This document shows, piece by piece, positions 38,564 through 48,463 of a stretch of DNA of 59,808 bases. The position numbers were made by a program, and so were the translations under genes. The notes under the pieces were generated by a model. That model made no database searches and was not told the origin of the DNA. It worked only from the letters and a program-made list of their open reading frames with translations. The stretch is taken from positions 1 through 59,808 of the forward strand of contig NZ_JFGS01000026.1 in NCBI RefSeq assembly GCF_000740775.1. Direction: 5' to 3'. Positions within the stretch are counted from its first letter, which is position 1. Each line of letters opens with the position of its first letter. Origin of the DNA: Haematobacter missouriensis. Lineage in GTDB: Bacteria > Pseudomonadota > Alphaproteobacteria > Rhodobacterales > Rhodobacteraceae.

Positions 38564-39321
38564 GCAAGCCTCATCGGAATACCGGCGGCGGCCATGTGCT
38601 CCTTGGCCTCCCGGATCGTGTAGGTGCCGAAGTGGAAGATGGAGGCCGCGAGCACGGCAGAGGCATGGCCCTCCGTCACGCCTTCCACCAGATGGTCCAG
38701 CGTGCCGACGCCGCCGGAGGCGATCACGGGGATGGAGACCGCATCCGCCACGGCCCGGGTGAGCGGCAGGTTGAACCCCGCACGCGTGCCGTCCCGGTCC
38801 ATAGAGGTGAGGAGGATCTCCCCCGCCCCGCGTTCTGCCACCGTGCAGGCAAATTCCACGGCGTCGATCCCCGTGGGCTTGCGGCCGCCATGGGTGAAGA
38901 TTTCCCAGCGACTTGGCGCGACCGTCTTGGCGTCGATGGCGACCACGATGCACTGGCTGCCGAAATGGTCTGCCGCGCGGGCCACGACATCCGGGTCGGC
39001 CACTGCGGCGGAGTTGAAGGACACCTTGTCCGCACCCGCCAGCAACAACGCGCGCACATCCGCAGGCGTCCGCACGCCGCCGCCCACCGTCAGCGGCATG
39101 AAGCAGCGTTCCGCCGTGCGGGTCACGAGGTCATACATCGTGCTGCGGTTTTCATGCGTGGCGTGGATGTCGAGAAAGCACAGCTCATCCGCACCGGCGG
39201 CGTCATAGGCTTCCGCCGCAGCGACGGGATCGCCCGCATCGACCAGATCGACGAAGTTGACACCCTTCACCACGCGGCCGTCGGCCACGTCCAGGCAGGG
39301 GATGATGCGGGTCTTGAGCAT
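38560..39321 (-). CDS. hisF: Imidazole glycerol phosphate synthase subunit HisF
   Basis: This 253-residue TIM-barrel cyclase joins with the HisH amidotransferase to make IGP and AICAR. The catalytic Asp pair is in [16 protein letters not shown] and [18 protein letters not shown] and the phosphate loop near [12 protein letters not shown] are standard. It is followed by hisE with overlap and preceded, after a 436-base interval that contains an antisense YciI gene, by hisA. Confidence 0.97.
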   Translation of the reverse strand: MLKTRIIPCLDVADGRVVKGVNFVDLVDAGDPVAAAEAYDAAGADELCFLDIHATHENRSTMYDLVTRTAERCFMPLTVGGGVRTPADVRALLLAGADKVSFNSAAVADPDVVARAADHFGSQCIVVAIDAKTVAPSRWEIFTHGGRKPTGIDAVEFACTVAERGAGEILLTSMDRDGTRAGFNLPLTRAVADAVSIPVIASGGVGTLDHLVEGVTEGHASAVLAASIFHFGTYTIREAKEHMAAAGIPMRLA

Positions 39322-39463
39322 GCTGAAAATCCTTCCCCGCGCGTCTTAGCGTAAAGCGGCGTCCGGGCCAATGGGCTCTGCCGGGGCATGGCCGTCAACA
39401 TGGATAGGAGCGATTGCGGAGGGCCTCGGACCTTGCGATGCTGCCCGGGAAGGGGAGTACATG

Positions 39464-39757
39464 ATGCACTGGCTTTTGATCTATGATTACGTGAACGATT
39501 ATCTGGAGCGCAGGGAGGCGCTGCGGGCAGATCATCTGGCCCATGCGCGCGCGGCCGTGGCGCGGGGAGAGCTGGCTCTGGGCGGCGCCTTTGCCGATGA
39601 ACCGCCGGGTGCGGTCATCATCTTCCGCGCGCCCTCGCGGGAGGTCGTCGAGAGGTTCGCGCGGGCCGACCCCTATGTGACCGGCGGTCTGGTGAGCGGC
39701 TGGACCGTCCGCCAATGGACGACCGTCGTGGGGGAAGGGGCGATGACGCCCCTCTGA
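39464..39757 (+). CDS. YciI-family protein
   Basis: This 97-residue dimeric alpha+beta barrel related to muconolactone isomerase has YDYVNDYLERREALRADHLAHA with a conserved His, then GGAFADEPPGAVIIF and FARADPYVTGGLVSGWTV. Members often work in oxidative or halogenated-compound metabolism but their reaction is usually unknown. ATG 39464 is six bases from AGGGGAG; ATG 39461 is also possible. It is the only plus-strand gene between hisA and hisF and ends just where hisA ends, so it lies antisense within the his run. Confidence 0.88.
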   Translation: MHWLLIYDYVNDYLERREALRADHLAHARAAVARGELALGGAFADEPPGAVIIFRAPSREVVERFARADPYVTGGLVSGWTVRQWTTVVGEGAMTPL

Positions 39758-40480
39758 TCAGGCCTTGAGAACCGCGAGCGCCTCACCGAGATCAATAGCG
39801 CCGTCGTAGAGTGCGCGACCGGAGATTGCGCCATTCAGCGGCGCCCCCGATCGTTTCAGGGCGACGAGATCCGCGATGGAGGAAACCCCGCCCGAAGCGA
39901 TCACCGGGATCGACACCGCCAGCGCCAGGGCGGCAGTGGCAGCGACGTTGGGTCCCTGCATGGCCCCGTCGCGGTCGATATCGGTGTAGATGATGGCAGC
40001 CACGCCCGCGTCTTCAAACGAACGGGCGAGGTCGGTGGCCTGCACCTCCGTCTCCTCCGCCCAGCCACGGGTCGCAACTCGGCCACCGCGCGCGTCGATC
40101 CCCACGGCGATCTTGCCCGGAAAGGCGCGCGCCGCCTCCCGCACAAGCTCCGGCTTTTCCACGGCCACCGTCCCGAGGATCACCCGCGCCAGCCCGCGAT
40201 CCAGCCAGCGCTCGATGGTGGCCATGTCGCGGATGCCGCCCCCGAGCTGTGCGGGAACTTCAACCGCCGCCAGTATCGCCTCCACTGCCTCGGCGTTGAC
40301 CGGATGGCCCGCGAAAGCGCCGTTCAGATCGACGAGATGCAGCCATTCGCACCCCGCGGACACGAAGGCGCGCGCCTGTGCGGCCGGATCGTCGGAAAAG
40401 ACCGTCGCCTGCTCCATCGCACCCTTGTAGAGCCGCACACATTGCCCGTCCTTGAGGTCGATCGCCGGATAAAGGATCAT
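39758..40480 (-). CDS. hisA: Phosphoribosylformimino-AICAR isomerase HisA
   Basis: This 240-residue TIM barrel is a sister of HisF and does the Amadori rearrangement in histidine synthesis. [19 protein letters not shown] carries Asp8; [15 protein letters not shown] carries the second acid; QLGGGIRD and [12 protein letters not shown] are the phosphate sites. ATG 40480 follows GAGG; a longer frame to 40612 lacks homology to the family. hisB and hisH, usually upstream, are not in the window. Confidence 0.96.
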   Translation of the reverse strand: MILYPAIDLKDGQCVRLYKGAMEQATVFSDDPAAQARAFVSAGCEWLHLVDLNGAFAGHPVNAEAVEAILAAVEVPAQLGGGIRDMATIERWLDRGLARVILGTVAVEKPELVREAARAFPGKIAVGIDARGGRVATRGWAEETEVQATDLARSFEDAGVAAIIYTDIDRDGAMQGPNVAATAALALAVSIPVIASGGVSSIADLVALKRSGAPLNGAISGRALYDGAIDLGEALAVLKA

Positions 40481-40645
40481 CTGCGCCTCTTCTGAGAAAC
40501 TTCGTCCGCCTGATAGCCGGAAGCCACCTCGACGGAAAGGGGCGAAGCCCGCCGCGCTGAAAGTCCGCGCCTCCTTGACCCCACGTCCAGACTTGCACCG
40601 TTCTGACGTCATGGCAGCATTCCGTCGAGGAGAGGGAGGGTATTG

Positions 40646-41143
40646 ATGGAAAAATCACGTTGGAGCCGGGGTTCGCGGGAAGCGCGTGACAGGCGCGGGA
40701 AGCTGACGGCGCCGGTCGGCAAGTCTTTTCAGGCGGGCTGGCTGGCAAGGTGGCGCGTCGGCCTTGCTGTCATCGGCTTGTCCGCGATGACAAGCGGGGC
40801 GGCCTTCGCTGCGGACCCCGTGCAGGGGGCGTGGCTCACCCAGCCGGACGACAACGGCCATTACGGGCGTGTGGAAATCGTCCCATGCGGCGACAGGTTC
40901 TGCGGCACGCTGACCGCCGCCTTCGCGGCGGATGGCAAATCGGTGCCCTCCGACCGGATCGGAAAGCGGATTGTCTGGGACATGCAGCCGGCGGGCGGTG
41001 GCCGCTACGAAAACGGCCAGATTTTTGCCCCGGATCGTGGAAAGACCTACGCGTCCAAGATGAGCATGGCGGGAGACAAGCTGACCGTTTCGGGCTGCGT
41101 GCTCATCCTCTGCCGCAGTCAGGTCTGGTCGCGGGCGAAGTGA
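40646..41143 (+). CDS. DUF2147 exported protein
   Basis: This 165-residue protein has a signal peptide with an unusually long basic n-region (about 40 residues before the hydrophobic core [18 protein letters not shown]). The DUF2147 lipocalin-like domain follows: [22 protein letters not shown], then CGDRFCGTL and a closing [22 protein letters not shown] supports ATG 40646, but the long n-region suggests a later start could be used. Four cysteines probably form disulfides. Function unknown. Confidence 0.82.
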   Translation: MEKSRWSRGSREARDRRGKLTAPVGKSFQAGWLARWRVGLAVIGLSAMTSGAAFAADPVQGAWLTQPDDNGHYGRVEIVPCGDRFCGTLTAAFAADGKSVPSDRIGKRIVWDMQPAGGGRYENGQIFAPDRGKTYASKMSMAGDKLTVSGCVLILCRSQVWSRAK

Positions 41144-41204
41144 GCAGCCGAAGAGGCTGGCGCAGGGGAATCTCGATCCCGCTTTGTCTGTGGGCACGCT
41201 TTCG

Positions 41205-42248
41205 TCAGCCATCCATGCTGCGGAGCGTCAACTCTCCCGATGAAAGCAGGTCGCGGATGCGTGTGACCACGGCATTCTGAGCCTTTTCTGTTTGTTTCAG
41301 CGCGCTTTCCGGCAGGAGCGCGATCTCTTCCGTCAAACCTGCCGCAAGGCGCTGGGATATGTTCTTGAGAATGAAGGCGGAACTCGCGCTTTCCGGCCCA
41401 CGCGATCCCGCGAGCGCGAGGAGAAGATCGGTCTGATCCAAACCCCGGACAATGCGAGCGACATCGCGCGGTTCGATGCGTTCGGGAATGTCGGCATAGG
41501 TGAAGATCGCGCGCCTGACCCGCCCGGCCAGTTCCGCATCCTCCTCCTCCAGTCCTTTGAGCACATCTTCCCGCGTCTCGTTCGCGGAGGAGTTCAGGAT
41601 GGCGCCGATCCTCTCAACCGGGCCTTCGTCGAAGGCGGCGCGGGCTTGCGCTTCGATCGGGGCGGCGAGGGTGGCCCCGATACGGGCAACCATCTCCGGC
41701 GCGATGCCACCCGTCAGCGACATGGAGTAGGCCAGCCGCCGCGCGCGATCACCCGGCAGCTTGCCGAGCAGAGTGGCGGCCCGCCCGGTGGGCAGCTTGG
41801 AGATGAGCACTGCGCCGACCTCCGCGCTTTCGCGTTCCAGCAGTGCGAGCAGCGGCTCGTCCGCCTGCGCGAGCACGAGATCCCAGGGGTCGTTTACCTC
41901 TCCGGTACGTGCGAGGCGGCGGAGGCGGGTGATGGCAGGCGTGCTGAGTTGATCGGAAAGCAGGTTCAGGGCCCCCTCCAGCCCACCGGGAAAAGCGAGG
42001 CCCACCGCCTCCAGCTCTGCCACGAATTCCTCAATCACCGAAACCAGCGTCTCCCTGTCCACAAGCCGGAGCCGGGCAAGCTCCCTTGTGAGGGATTCCT
42101 GCATTCCGACCGGCAGGCTCGAAAGAGGCACCTCCGCCCCTTCTGCCAGCAGGAGTCGTACCATGATTGCGGCTTTCTGCGGGCCGGAGAGGACCTTGTG
42201 CGCGGGGGCAGGTCGGAGGGGAGAAATGGCGAGGGCGGCGGCGGACAT
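41205..42248 (-). CDS. fliG: Flagellar motor switch protein FliG
   Basis: This 347-residue FliG-like protein has three helical domains. The middle domain has SKLPTGRAATLLGKLP, but the EHPQ motif that contacts FliM reads ESAE (140-143). The C-terminal torque domain contains YADIPERIEPRDVARIVRGLDQTDLLLALAG and ILKNISQRLAAGL, where Arg and Asp residues face the stator. GGAG precedes the ATG. It stands alone with no flagellar genes in view. The ESAE variant appears to be a Rhodobacterales form, so it may still be the main FliG. Confidence 0.85.
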   Translation of the reverse strand: MSAAALAISPLRPAPAHKVLSGPQKAAIMVRLLLAEGAEVPLSSLPVGMQESLTRELARLRLVDRETLVSVIEEFVAELEAVGLAFPGGLEGALNLLSDQLSTPAITRLRRLARTGEVNDPWDLVLAQADEPLLALLERESAEVGAVLISKLPTGRAATLLGKLPGDRARRLAYSMSLTGGIAPEMVARIGATLAAPIEAQARAAFDEGPVERIGAILNSSANETREDVLKGLEEEDAELAGRVRRAIFTYADIPERIEPRDVARIVRGLDQTDLLLALAGSRGPESASSAFILKNISQRLAAGLTEEIALLPESALKQTEKAQNAVVTRIRDLLSSGELTLRSMDG

Positions 42249-42322
42249 CGATTCTCCTACAGTCAGGAAAGTCCACTCTGCCAGTCGCGGGTTAACGCCC
42301 GATTAGCGGGCCGCGCGGATCG

Positions 42323-43996
42323 TCATGGACCGGCCGGTACAGGTTTGTTGCGCAGTTCCGCCGCCAGTTTCCGCTTGAGCCGGTCGATTTCCGGTGCGGT
42401 CCAGCCGGGCGGCTCCGTCAGCGCGACCCAGCCATCCACGTAATGTTCCGGCGCGAAGACATGCCCGTAACCCATCGGCGTTGTGGTTGCCGTCATCATG
42501 TCCAGCACGAGTTGAAGGAACGTGACGATCGGATACCAACGGAGTTTTGGTGAGACATCCGGCCCCCGATCACCAAGCCATTCGGGGGAGGTATAGGCAT
42601 AGGAGGGGCTGAAGAAGGTGATCGGATCAGAGGCGTATTGCAGATAGATGATGCGAATCAGACCCCATGGCGCCGTCGCCTCATCCAGATGGTTCTTCTG
42701 GTTGGTAAACCGCACGAGCGAGCCGTCCCGCACTTCGGGCAGCCAGGCGGGACTGCCGGGATTGCGGTCGTTCGTCATCTGTCGCCATGTCGGGGTCGGG
42801 AAGGGCGGACCTGCCCAGAACGCGCCCTGAAACGGATCATCGATCACCGTGAGCAGATTGGCCGAAAGGTCGGAGTTCAGTGCGCCGAGACTCAGGCCAT
42901 GGAGATAAAGCCGCGGTCGGGTATCGCGCGGCAGGCGGTGCCAGTAGTCGTAGATCAGGTCGAACACGGCGCGTGCGGTTTCGTCGCCGATATCCGGGTC
43001 CACCAGCAGCGCAAGCCAGCTCGGGAGGTGAGAATACTGCACCGTGACCGTCGCGACATCGCCGTTTTCGAGATACTCCAGTGCGCGCTGGCTGGCCGGG
43101 TCCAGCCAGCCGGTGCCCGTTGGCGTCGCGATGACCAGCACGGAGCGCGTGAAGCCGCCAACGCGGATCAACTCCTCCAAGGCGAGCTGCGCCCGCTCCC
43201 GCACCGTCTCGGCGGAGGCGACACCGACATAAACCCGAAGCGGTTCAAGAGCTGGACGGCCCGTGAACGCCGCGATATCGCTTTGGACCGGGGGCGATGT
43301 GACGACCTCGCGCCCCGCACGGCCCAGGGTCTTCCATTCAATGAGAGAGGCCGGGCTTCCGGTCTTGCCCGGCTCCTCCGGCGGACGAATCCCGTCTTCC
43401 ACCAGCGTGTCGAATTGCCGGTAGGAGGCGTCCAGCGCGCCGACCGCTTGAGTGACCAGCACGCCATTGCCGATCATCCAGAAGACAGAGGAGACCAACA
43501 CCAGCGCCAAGATGTTCGACACCCGTCTGGGTACATGAGTGCTGAGATAATCCGCCACCCATCGGATCATCAGCGCAAAAAGCCGCGAGATAAGCACGAG
43601 GACGAGAAAGATCGCCAGCGCGATGTAGCCCACCGTGTAGGGCCGCGATGTCTCCACCGGCGACAGTCCCATGAGCAGGCGAATGGAATTCTGCCATTCG
43701 GAAGCGTTCCAGAGAAAGAACAGCGCGATACCGCCGCAGGCGACGCTTGCCGCGATCTTCAGCGCCAGCACGTCCCAGCCGGTCCGGTTCGTCGGAAGCT
43801 CCAGATAATCCCAAAGCCAGCGGAGGAACACACCGATCCCGTATCCGAGCGCCGCCGACATGCCGGTCAGTACCCCCTGAAAAACAGGATTGCGGGGAAT
43901 GAGGCTGGGAGCGAAGGATGCCGCGAGAAACAGGGTCCCCAGCAGCACACCGAGGCCAGAGAAACTGAGGGCGAATTGATAGATATGCCTGCGCAT
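42323..43996 (-). CDS. Membrane-anchored alpha/beta hydrolase (Abhydrolase_9 type)
   Basis: This 557-residue protein has about five membrane helices in the first 200 residues (Abhydrolase_9_N-like) and a C-terminal alpha/beta-hydrolase domain. The nucleophile elbow is LHGLSLGAL (GLSLG), with DWxNP-like lipid-ester family features in the TNQKNHLDEATAPWGL region and a late His in GYGHVF. Substrate is unknown. ATG 43996 begins just before the first helix; an in-frame start at 44158 would run into the ku start on the other strand. It is divergent from ku. Confidence 0.82.
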   Translation of the reverse strand: MRRHIYQFALSFSGLGVLLGTLFLAASFAPSLIPRNPVFQGVLTGMSAALGYGIGVFLRWLWDYLELPTNRTGWDVLALKIAASVACGGIALFFLWNASEWQNSIRLLMGLSPVETSRPYTVGYIALAIFLVLVLISRLFALMIRWVADYLSTHVPRRVSNILALVLVSSVFWMIGNGVLVTQAVGALDASYRQFDTLVEDGIRPPEEPGKTGSPASLIEWKTLGRAGREVVTSPPVQSDIAAFTGRPALEPLRVYVGVASAETVRERAQLALEELIRVGGFTRSVLVIATPTGTGWLDPASQRALEYLENGDVATVTVQYSHLPSWLALLVDPDIGDETARAVFDLIYDYWHRLPRDTRPRLYLHGLSLGALNSDLSANLLTVIDDPFQGAFWAGPPFPTPTWRQMTNDRNPGSPAWLPEVRDGSLVRFTNQKNHLDEATAPWGLIRIIYLQYASDPITFFSPSYAYTSPEWLGDRGPDVSPKLRWYPIVTFLQLVLDMMTATTTPMGYGHVFAPEHYVDGWVALTEPPGWTAPEIDRLKRKLAAELRNKPVPAGP

Positions 43997-44151
43997 GAAC
44001 GCCCGCTGAGTGCTGTTCCACGCAGTGTAGCGGGTCAGGGGCGCTCCGGGCAAGCGGCGGAGACGATGCGTTTGCCGAACGCCGGACTCCGGCGGAACGA
44101 ACGGAACCGTTGCGGCGTTGGGCAGGATCGTTTCCCGGCTGGGAGAGGCCG

Positions 44152-44988
44152 ATGGCACCGCGCGCGCTTTGGAAAGGTTATCTCAAGATAGATGAACTGG
44201 TGTGTCCGGTGGCGCTCCATGCCGCGGTCTCCACTGCGGAGCGCGTGTCCTTCCATATCATCAACCGTAAGACGGGTGATCGGGTGCGGCGGGAAATGCT
44301 GGACGCGGAAACCGGCAAACCCGTCCCCCGCGAGGATCAGGTCAAGGGATATCGCACAGAGGAAAACCGGTACATCTTGCTTGATCCCGAGGAGATCGCG
44401 AGCGCGGTTCCGAAGTCGGACAAAACGCTCGATGTTTCCCGGTTTCTTGCCTGTGACGAGATAGAGACAGAATATTTCGACAAGCCGTATTACATCACAC
44501 CGGCCGATAGCGGCGCGCGTGCGGCCTATGAGCTGATCCACGCCGGCCTCGCACGGGGGTCGGCGGCAGCGATTGCCGATGCAGTCCTGTTCCGCAAAGA
44601 GCGGTCCTTGTTGATCCGAGCGCATGACGGAGGTCTTGTCGCGCATACGCTAAAGTTCGACTATGAGGTGAGAAGCGCTTCTGATGCTTTTGATTCCATT
44701 GGTGATTATGACATTGGTGGCGAGATGCTCGATCTTGCCGAACATATCATCGACACCAAGCGCGGCGACTTCAAGCCTGAGGAGTTCGAGGACCATTACG
44801 ACGCCGCTCTGGCGGAGCTGGTGCAGGCCAAGATCGCAGGCCGTGCCATGCCCAAGCCCAAGCCCCGGAAGGAGGAGAAGGTGGTCAACTTGATGGAAGC
44901 GCTCCGGCTCAGCGCGGGCGGGAAAGCCGCGACCAAGGCTGCTCCCAAGAAAGCGCCAAAGAAACCCTCGCAGAAAAAGAGTGCCTGA
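44152..44988 (+). CDS. ku: Non-homologous end-joining protein Ku
   Basis: This 278-residue bacterial Ku has the DNA-ring domain through about residue 215: RALWKGYLKIDELVCPVALH at the N-terminus, KGYRTEENRYILLDPEEI, and DKPYYITPADSGARAAYELI, the dimer and bridge region. The C-terminal tail is rich in Lys, Pro and Ala (KAAPKKAPKKPSQKK), as in other bacterial Ku proteins that thread inward on DNA. GGGAGAGG is three bases before the ATG. ligD follows after three bases. Confidence 0.96.
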   Translation: MAPRALWKGYLKIDELVCPVALHAAVSTAERVSFHIINRKTGDRVRREMLDAETGKPVPREDQVKGYRTEENRYILLDPEEIASAVPKSDKTLDVSRFLACDEIETEYFDKPYYITPADSGARAAYELIHAGLARGSAAAIADAVLFRKERSLLIRAHDGGLVAHTLKFDYEVRSASDAFDSIGDYDIGGEMLDLAEHIIDTKRGDFKPEEFEDHYDAALAELVQAKIAGRAMPKPKPRKEEKVVNLMEALRLSAGGKAATKAAPKKAPKKPSQKKSA

Positions 44989-44991
44989 CGG

Positions 44992-47535
44992 ATGGCGCTG
45001 GAAACCTACAACGCCAAGCGGGATTTTACGCGCACTTCCGAGCCACAGGGCAAGACCACCACGGGTGAGGGCGGACTTTACGTCATCCAGAAACACGATG
45101 CGCGGCGGCTGCATTACGACCTGCGGCTGGAGTTGGACGGCGTACTGAAGAGCTGGGCCGTGACGCGCGGGCCGAGCCTCGATCCCGCGGAGAAGCGGTT
45201 GGCTGTCGAAGTGGAGGACCATCCGCTCGATTATGCCACGTTCGAAGGCTCGATCCCGAAGGGGCAATACGGCGGTGGCAGCGTCATCGTCTGGGACAAG
45301 GGGCGCTGGCGACCGGATTTCGACCCGCACGCCGGTTTGAAGAAGGGCCATCTGGAGTTCGAGCTGGAGGGCGAGAAGCTGCATGGCCGCTGGCATCTGA
45401 TCCGCATGAAACCGCGCCGGGGCGAGAAGCGGATCAACTGGCTGCTCATCAAGGCGGAGGATGGCGACGCGCGGGAGGCGGGCGACATCCTGAAGGAGGC
45501 ACCTCGTTCCGTCGCGAGTGGTCGGACGGTAGAGGAGGTGGGCAAGGGTCTCGGCAGCGCCGCTAAAGTTTCCAAGGCGACGGTTCAGAAGGGCACGAAG
45601 GTGGGCAAAACCGCACCGCTCATGTCCCGCGCGGCGAAGACTCGACAGAGAAAGCTGGAAAGCACGACCGCGCGTCCGGGCGCCAGCGAACGTAACGCCG
45701 GGGACAGTCACGCCGGAAAGAAGCCGGGTCGGAAGGAAAAGCTGCCGGATTTCATCGAGCCCATGCTGGCCACGCTTGTGGGGCATCCCCCCGCGGGCGG
45801 CGACTGGCTGCACGAGATCAAGTTCGACGGCTACCGCCTGCTGGCCCGTCTGGAGAAAGGGAAGGTGCGCCTTCTGACTCGGAGCGGACTGGACTGGACG
45901 GAGCGGTTCTCGGGGCCGCTGACCGAGGCGTTGGAGGCGATCACCGCGACCGCCGCGATGATCGACGGCGAACTGGTGGTGGAGAAGGCTTCCGGCGTCT
46001 CCGATTTCGGTGCGTTGCAAGCCGATCTTTCCGGCGGGCGGGCGGACCGGTTCGTCTACTACGCCTTCGATCTTCTACATCTGGATGGCTATGGTCTGCG
46101 CGCCCTGCCGCTGGTGGACAGGAAGGCGGCGCTGGAGCGCCTGGTCCCCCGCGAAGGCCCGGTTCGGTTCAGCGCGCATTTCGACAACGACGGTGCCGAT
46201 GTGCTGGCGCATGCCTGCGGGTTGAAGCTGGAGGGCATCGTCTCCAAGCGCGCAGTTTCACCCTATGTATCCGGGCGGGGGCGGGACTGGGTGAAGGCCA
46301 AATGCGCCTCCCGGCAGGAGTTCGTGATCGGCGGGTTCACGCAATCCTCCGCCACGCCGCAGGCGATCGGGTCGCTGGCACTAGGTGTGCAGGAAGCCGG
46401 GGCCTTGCGCTATGTGGGACGGGTGGGGACGGGGTTCACGGCAGAGGTTGCGCATGACCTGTGGGTGCGTCTGACGGCTTTGGAAAGTGACGACAGCCCA
46501 TTCAGCGCGCAGTTGGATGCTACCGCCCGGCGCGGGCTTCACTACGTCCATCCGGATCTGGTGGCGGAAGTCGAGTTCCGGGCATGGACATCTGACGGGC
46601 GCCTGCGCCACGCGGCCTTTCGCGGGTTGCGGGAAGACAAGCCTGTAGGCGACATCGTGCGGGAGGAAGCAGCCGTGGAGCGTCCGGCAAGCGTGGAACT
46701 CACCCATCCCGACCGTATTTACTGGCCGGCAGAGGGTGTGACGAAAGCGGATCTGGCCGATTACTACACGCGGGTCTGGCCGCGGATCGCCCCCTTCGTC
46801 ACCGGCCGCGCGCTGGCGCTGCTGCGGTGCCCGGAGGGTATAGAGGGGCAAAGTTTCTTTCAGAAACACGCATGGCGCGGCATCCCGGAGCAGGTCCATC
46901 AGGTCAAGGATCCGAAGAACCCGGAGGAACCCTTTGTCGCGATTGACGATCTCGATGGGCTGATCGCGCTCGTCCAGTCTGCCGTGCTCGAGATCCACCC
47001 CTGGGGATCCACCCTGCAGAGCTGGGAGAAGCCCGACATGATCGTGATGGACCTCGACCCCGGCGAGGGGGTTGGCTGGCCCGATATCGTCAGCGCGGCG
47101 GGCAAGGTGCGGGAGCGGCTGGAAGAGGCGGGTCTTGCAGCCTTCGTCAAGACCTCGGGCGGCAAGGGGTTGCATGTGGTAGCACCCCTCACCCCGAAGG
47201 CGACTTGGCCCACCGTGAAGGCCTTCACCAAATCGCTTGCGGAGGCGATGGCTGCCGAGGAGCCGGAGCGTTTCGTGGCAACGATCAGCAAGGCCAAGCG
47301 CAAGGGCCGGATCCTGATCGACTACCTGCGTAATCAGCGTGGGATGACGGCAGTTGCCCCCTATTCGACCCGCGCGCGCCCCGGCGCTGCGGTTTCCATG
47401 CCGGTCCCGTGGGAGGCGCTGCCCGGGATCGGCCCGCAGGACTTCACTGTCCTGAACATCGCGGATCACCTTGCCAGCGACCCGTGGGAGACGTTCCGGG
47501 CCTCCGCCAAACCCCTGCCGACGCGACGGAGATAG
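44992..47535 (+). CDS. ligD: Multidomain DNA ligase LigD
   Basis: This 847-residue repair enzyme has, in order, a 3'-phosphoesterase domain (His35, Asp43, His77), a basic low-complexity linker (about 170-255), an ATP-dependent ligase domain with adenylation Lys277 in EIKFDGYR, and a C-terminal archaeo-eukaryotic primase-type polymerase with metal acids Asp687 and Asp689 (MDLDPGEG). Paired with Ku it repairs double-strand breaks by end joining. The order phosphoesterase-ligase-polymerase is the Pseudomonas/alphaproteobacterial one, unlike the mycobacterial order. All catalytic residues are present. Confidence 0.96.
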   Translation: MALETYNAKRDFTRTSEPQGKTTTGEGGLYVIQKHDARRLHYDLRLELDGVLKSWAVTRGPSLDPAEKRLAVEVEDHPLDYATFEGSIPKGQYGGGSVIVWDKGRWRPDFDPHAGLKKGHLEFELEGEKLHGRWHLIRMKPRRGEKRINWLLIKAEDGDAREAGDILKEAPRSVASGRTVEEVGKGLGSAAKVSKATVQKGTKVGKTAPLMSRAAKTRQRKLESTTARPGASERNAGDSHAGKKPGRKEKLPDFIEPMLATLVGHPPAGGDWLHEIKFDGYRLLARLEKGKVRLLTRSGLDWTERFSGPLTEALEAITATAAMIDGELVVEKASGVSDFGALQADLSGGRADRFVYYAFDLLHLDGYGLRALPLVDRKAALERLVPREGPVRFSAHFDNDGADVLAHACGLKLEGIVSKRAVSPYVSGRGRDWVKAKCASRQEFVIGGFTQSSATPQAIGSLALGVQEAGALRYVGRVGTGFTAEVAHDLWVRLTALESDDSPFSAQLDATARRGLHYVHPDLVAEVEFRAWTSDGRLRHAAFRGLREDKPVGDIVREEAAVERPASVELTHPDRIYWPAEGVTKADLADYYTRVWPRIAPFVTGRALALLRCPEGIEGQSFFQKHAWRGIPEQVHQVKDPKNPEEPFVAIDDLDGLIALVQSAVLEIHPWGSTLQSWEKPDMIVMDLDPGEGVGWPDIVSAAGKVRERLEEAGLAAFVKTSGGKGLHVVAPLTPKATWPTVKAFTKSLAEAMAAEEPERFVATISKAKRKGRILIDYLRNQRGMTAVAPYSTRARPGAAVSMPVPWEALPGIGPQDFTVLNIADHLASDPWETFRASAKPLPTRRR

Positions 47536-47662
47536 GCGGGGCGCGGGAAATGATGCAGCGCGGCCACGGTCCTGAGAGAGTGGCTCACCCGCTTTCCATA
47601 ACGAAACCGCCCTCCTATAGTCGCTTCGCGCCGGGGTGAGCGCGACAGGACGGGAAGCGGGC

Positions 47663-48463
47663 GTGGCGCATTTCATCATTGTCGGGAACGAAAAAGGCGG
47701 CTCCGGCAAGTCCACGACCTGTATGCATGTCGCCACAGCGCTTACACGGATGGGCCATCGCGTCGGCGCGCTCGACCTCGACCTCCGGCAGCGGAGCTTT
47801 GGGCGGTATGTTGAAAATCGTATGGCTTTCGTGCGCCGTTCGGGCATTGATCTGCCGACACCGACGTACCGGATGCTCCCTTCTGGCCAACCGCCCGCAG
47901 GGCAGGACCATGCCGATTGGGCCCTCTCCAGCGCTTTGTCGGACCTTGAACCGCTGTCGGATTTCATCCTTATCGACTGCCCCGGATCCCATACACGGCT
48001 GAGCCAGCTGGCCCATTCCATGGCAGACACGCTCATAACGCCGCTCAACGACAGTTTCGTTGATTTCGACCTGCTGGCGCGGACCGATCCCGACACGGGA
48101 AAGGTCACTGGCCCGTCGATCTATGCCGAAATGGTCTGGGCCGCGCGGCAGGCGCGTTCCGCCGCCAGGCTACGGCCCATCGACTGGCTTGTGGTGCGCA
48201 ACCGGCTGGGCGCGCAGCAGATGCACAATAAGAAGAAGGTGGGTGAAGCGCTGGACCAGCTTTCACGTCGCATCGGCTTTCGCGTAGCGCCCGGATTTTC
48301 CGAGCGCGTCGTCTTCCGCGAACTCTTCCCGCGCGGGTTGACCCTTCTGGACCTGAAGGACGTGGGGGTTGAGAACCTCAACATGTCCAATATCGCCGCG
48401 CGGCAGGAACTGCGCGATCTGATGAGGGAACTGAGCCTTCCGGGCGTGACGGTGGACTTCTGA
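47663..48463 (+). CDS. mipZ: Division-plane positioning ATPase MipZ
   Basis: This 266-residue ParA/MinD-type ATPase has the deviant Walker A KGGSGKST at 11-18 (GNEKGGSGKST), LDLDLRQRSFGRYVENR as the switch region, and LIDCPGSHTRLSQLAH as Walker B. The switch and DSFVDFDLLAR segments are specific to MipZ. MipZ forms a gradient from the ParB-bound origin and blocks FtsZ near the poles. GTG 47663 gives the family's MAH-type start; an in-frame GTG at 47636 would add nine residues. No parAB is near. It is not obviously part of the ku-ligD unit (128-base gap). Confidence 0.94.
   Translation: MAHFIIVGNEKGGSGKSTTCMHVATALTRMGHRVGALDLDLRQRSFGRYVENRMAFVRRSGIDLPTPTYRMLPSGQPPAGQDHADWALSSALSDLEPLSDFILIDCPGSHTRLSQLAHSMADTLITPLNDSFVDFDLLARTDPDTGKVTGPSIYAEMVWAARQARSAARLRPIDWLVVRNRLGAQQMHNKKKVGEALDQLSRRIGFRVAPGFSERVVFRELFPRGLTLLDLKDVGVENLNMSNIAARQELRDLMRELSLPGVTVDF

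Noticed and set aside
42638-44191. A 517-codon plus-strand frame across the membrane hydrolase
   Set aside because: Antisense shadow of a gene with clear helices and a GxSxG motif, with Arg/Gln/His-rich composition and no domain.
46381-48108. A 575-codon minus-strand frame across ligD and mipZ
   Set aside because: It lies opposite intact polymerase and ATPase motifs and has no recognisable fold.
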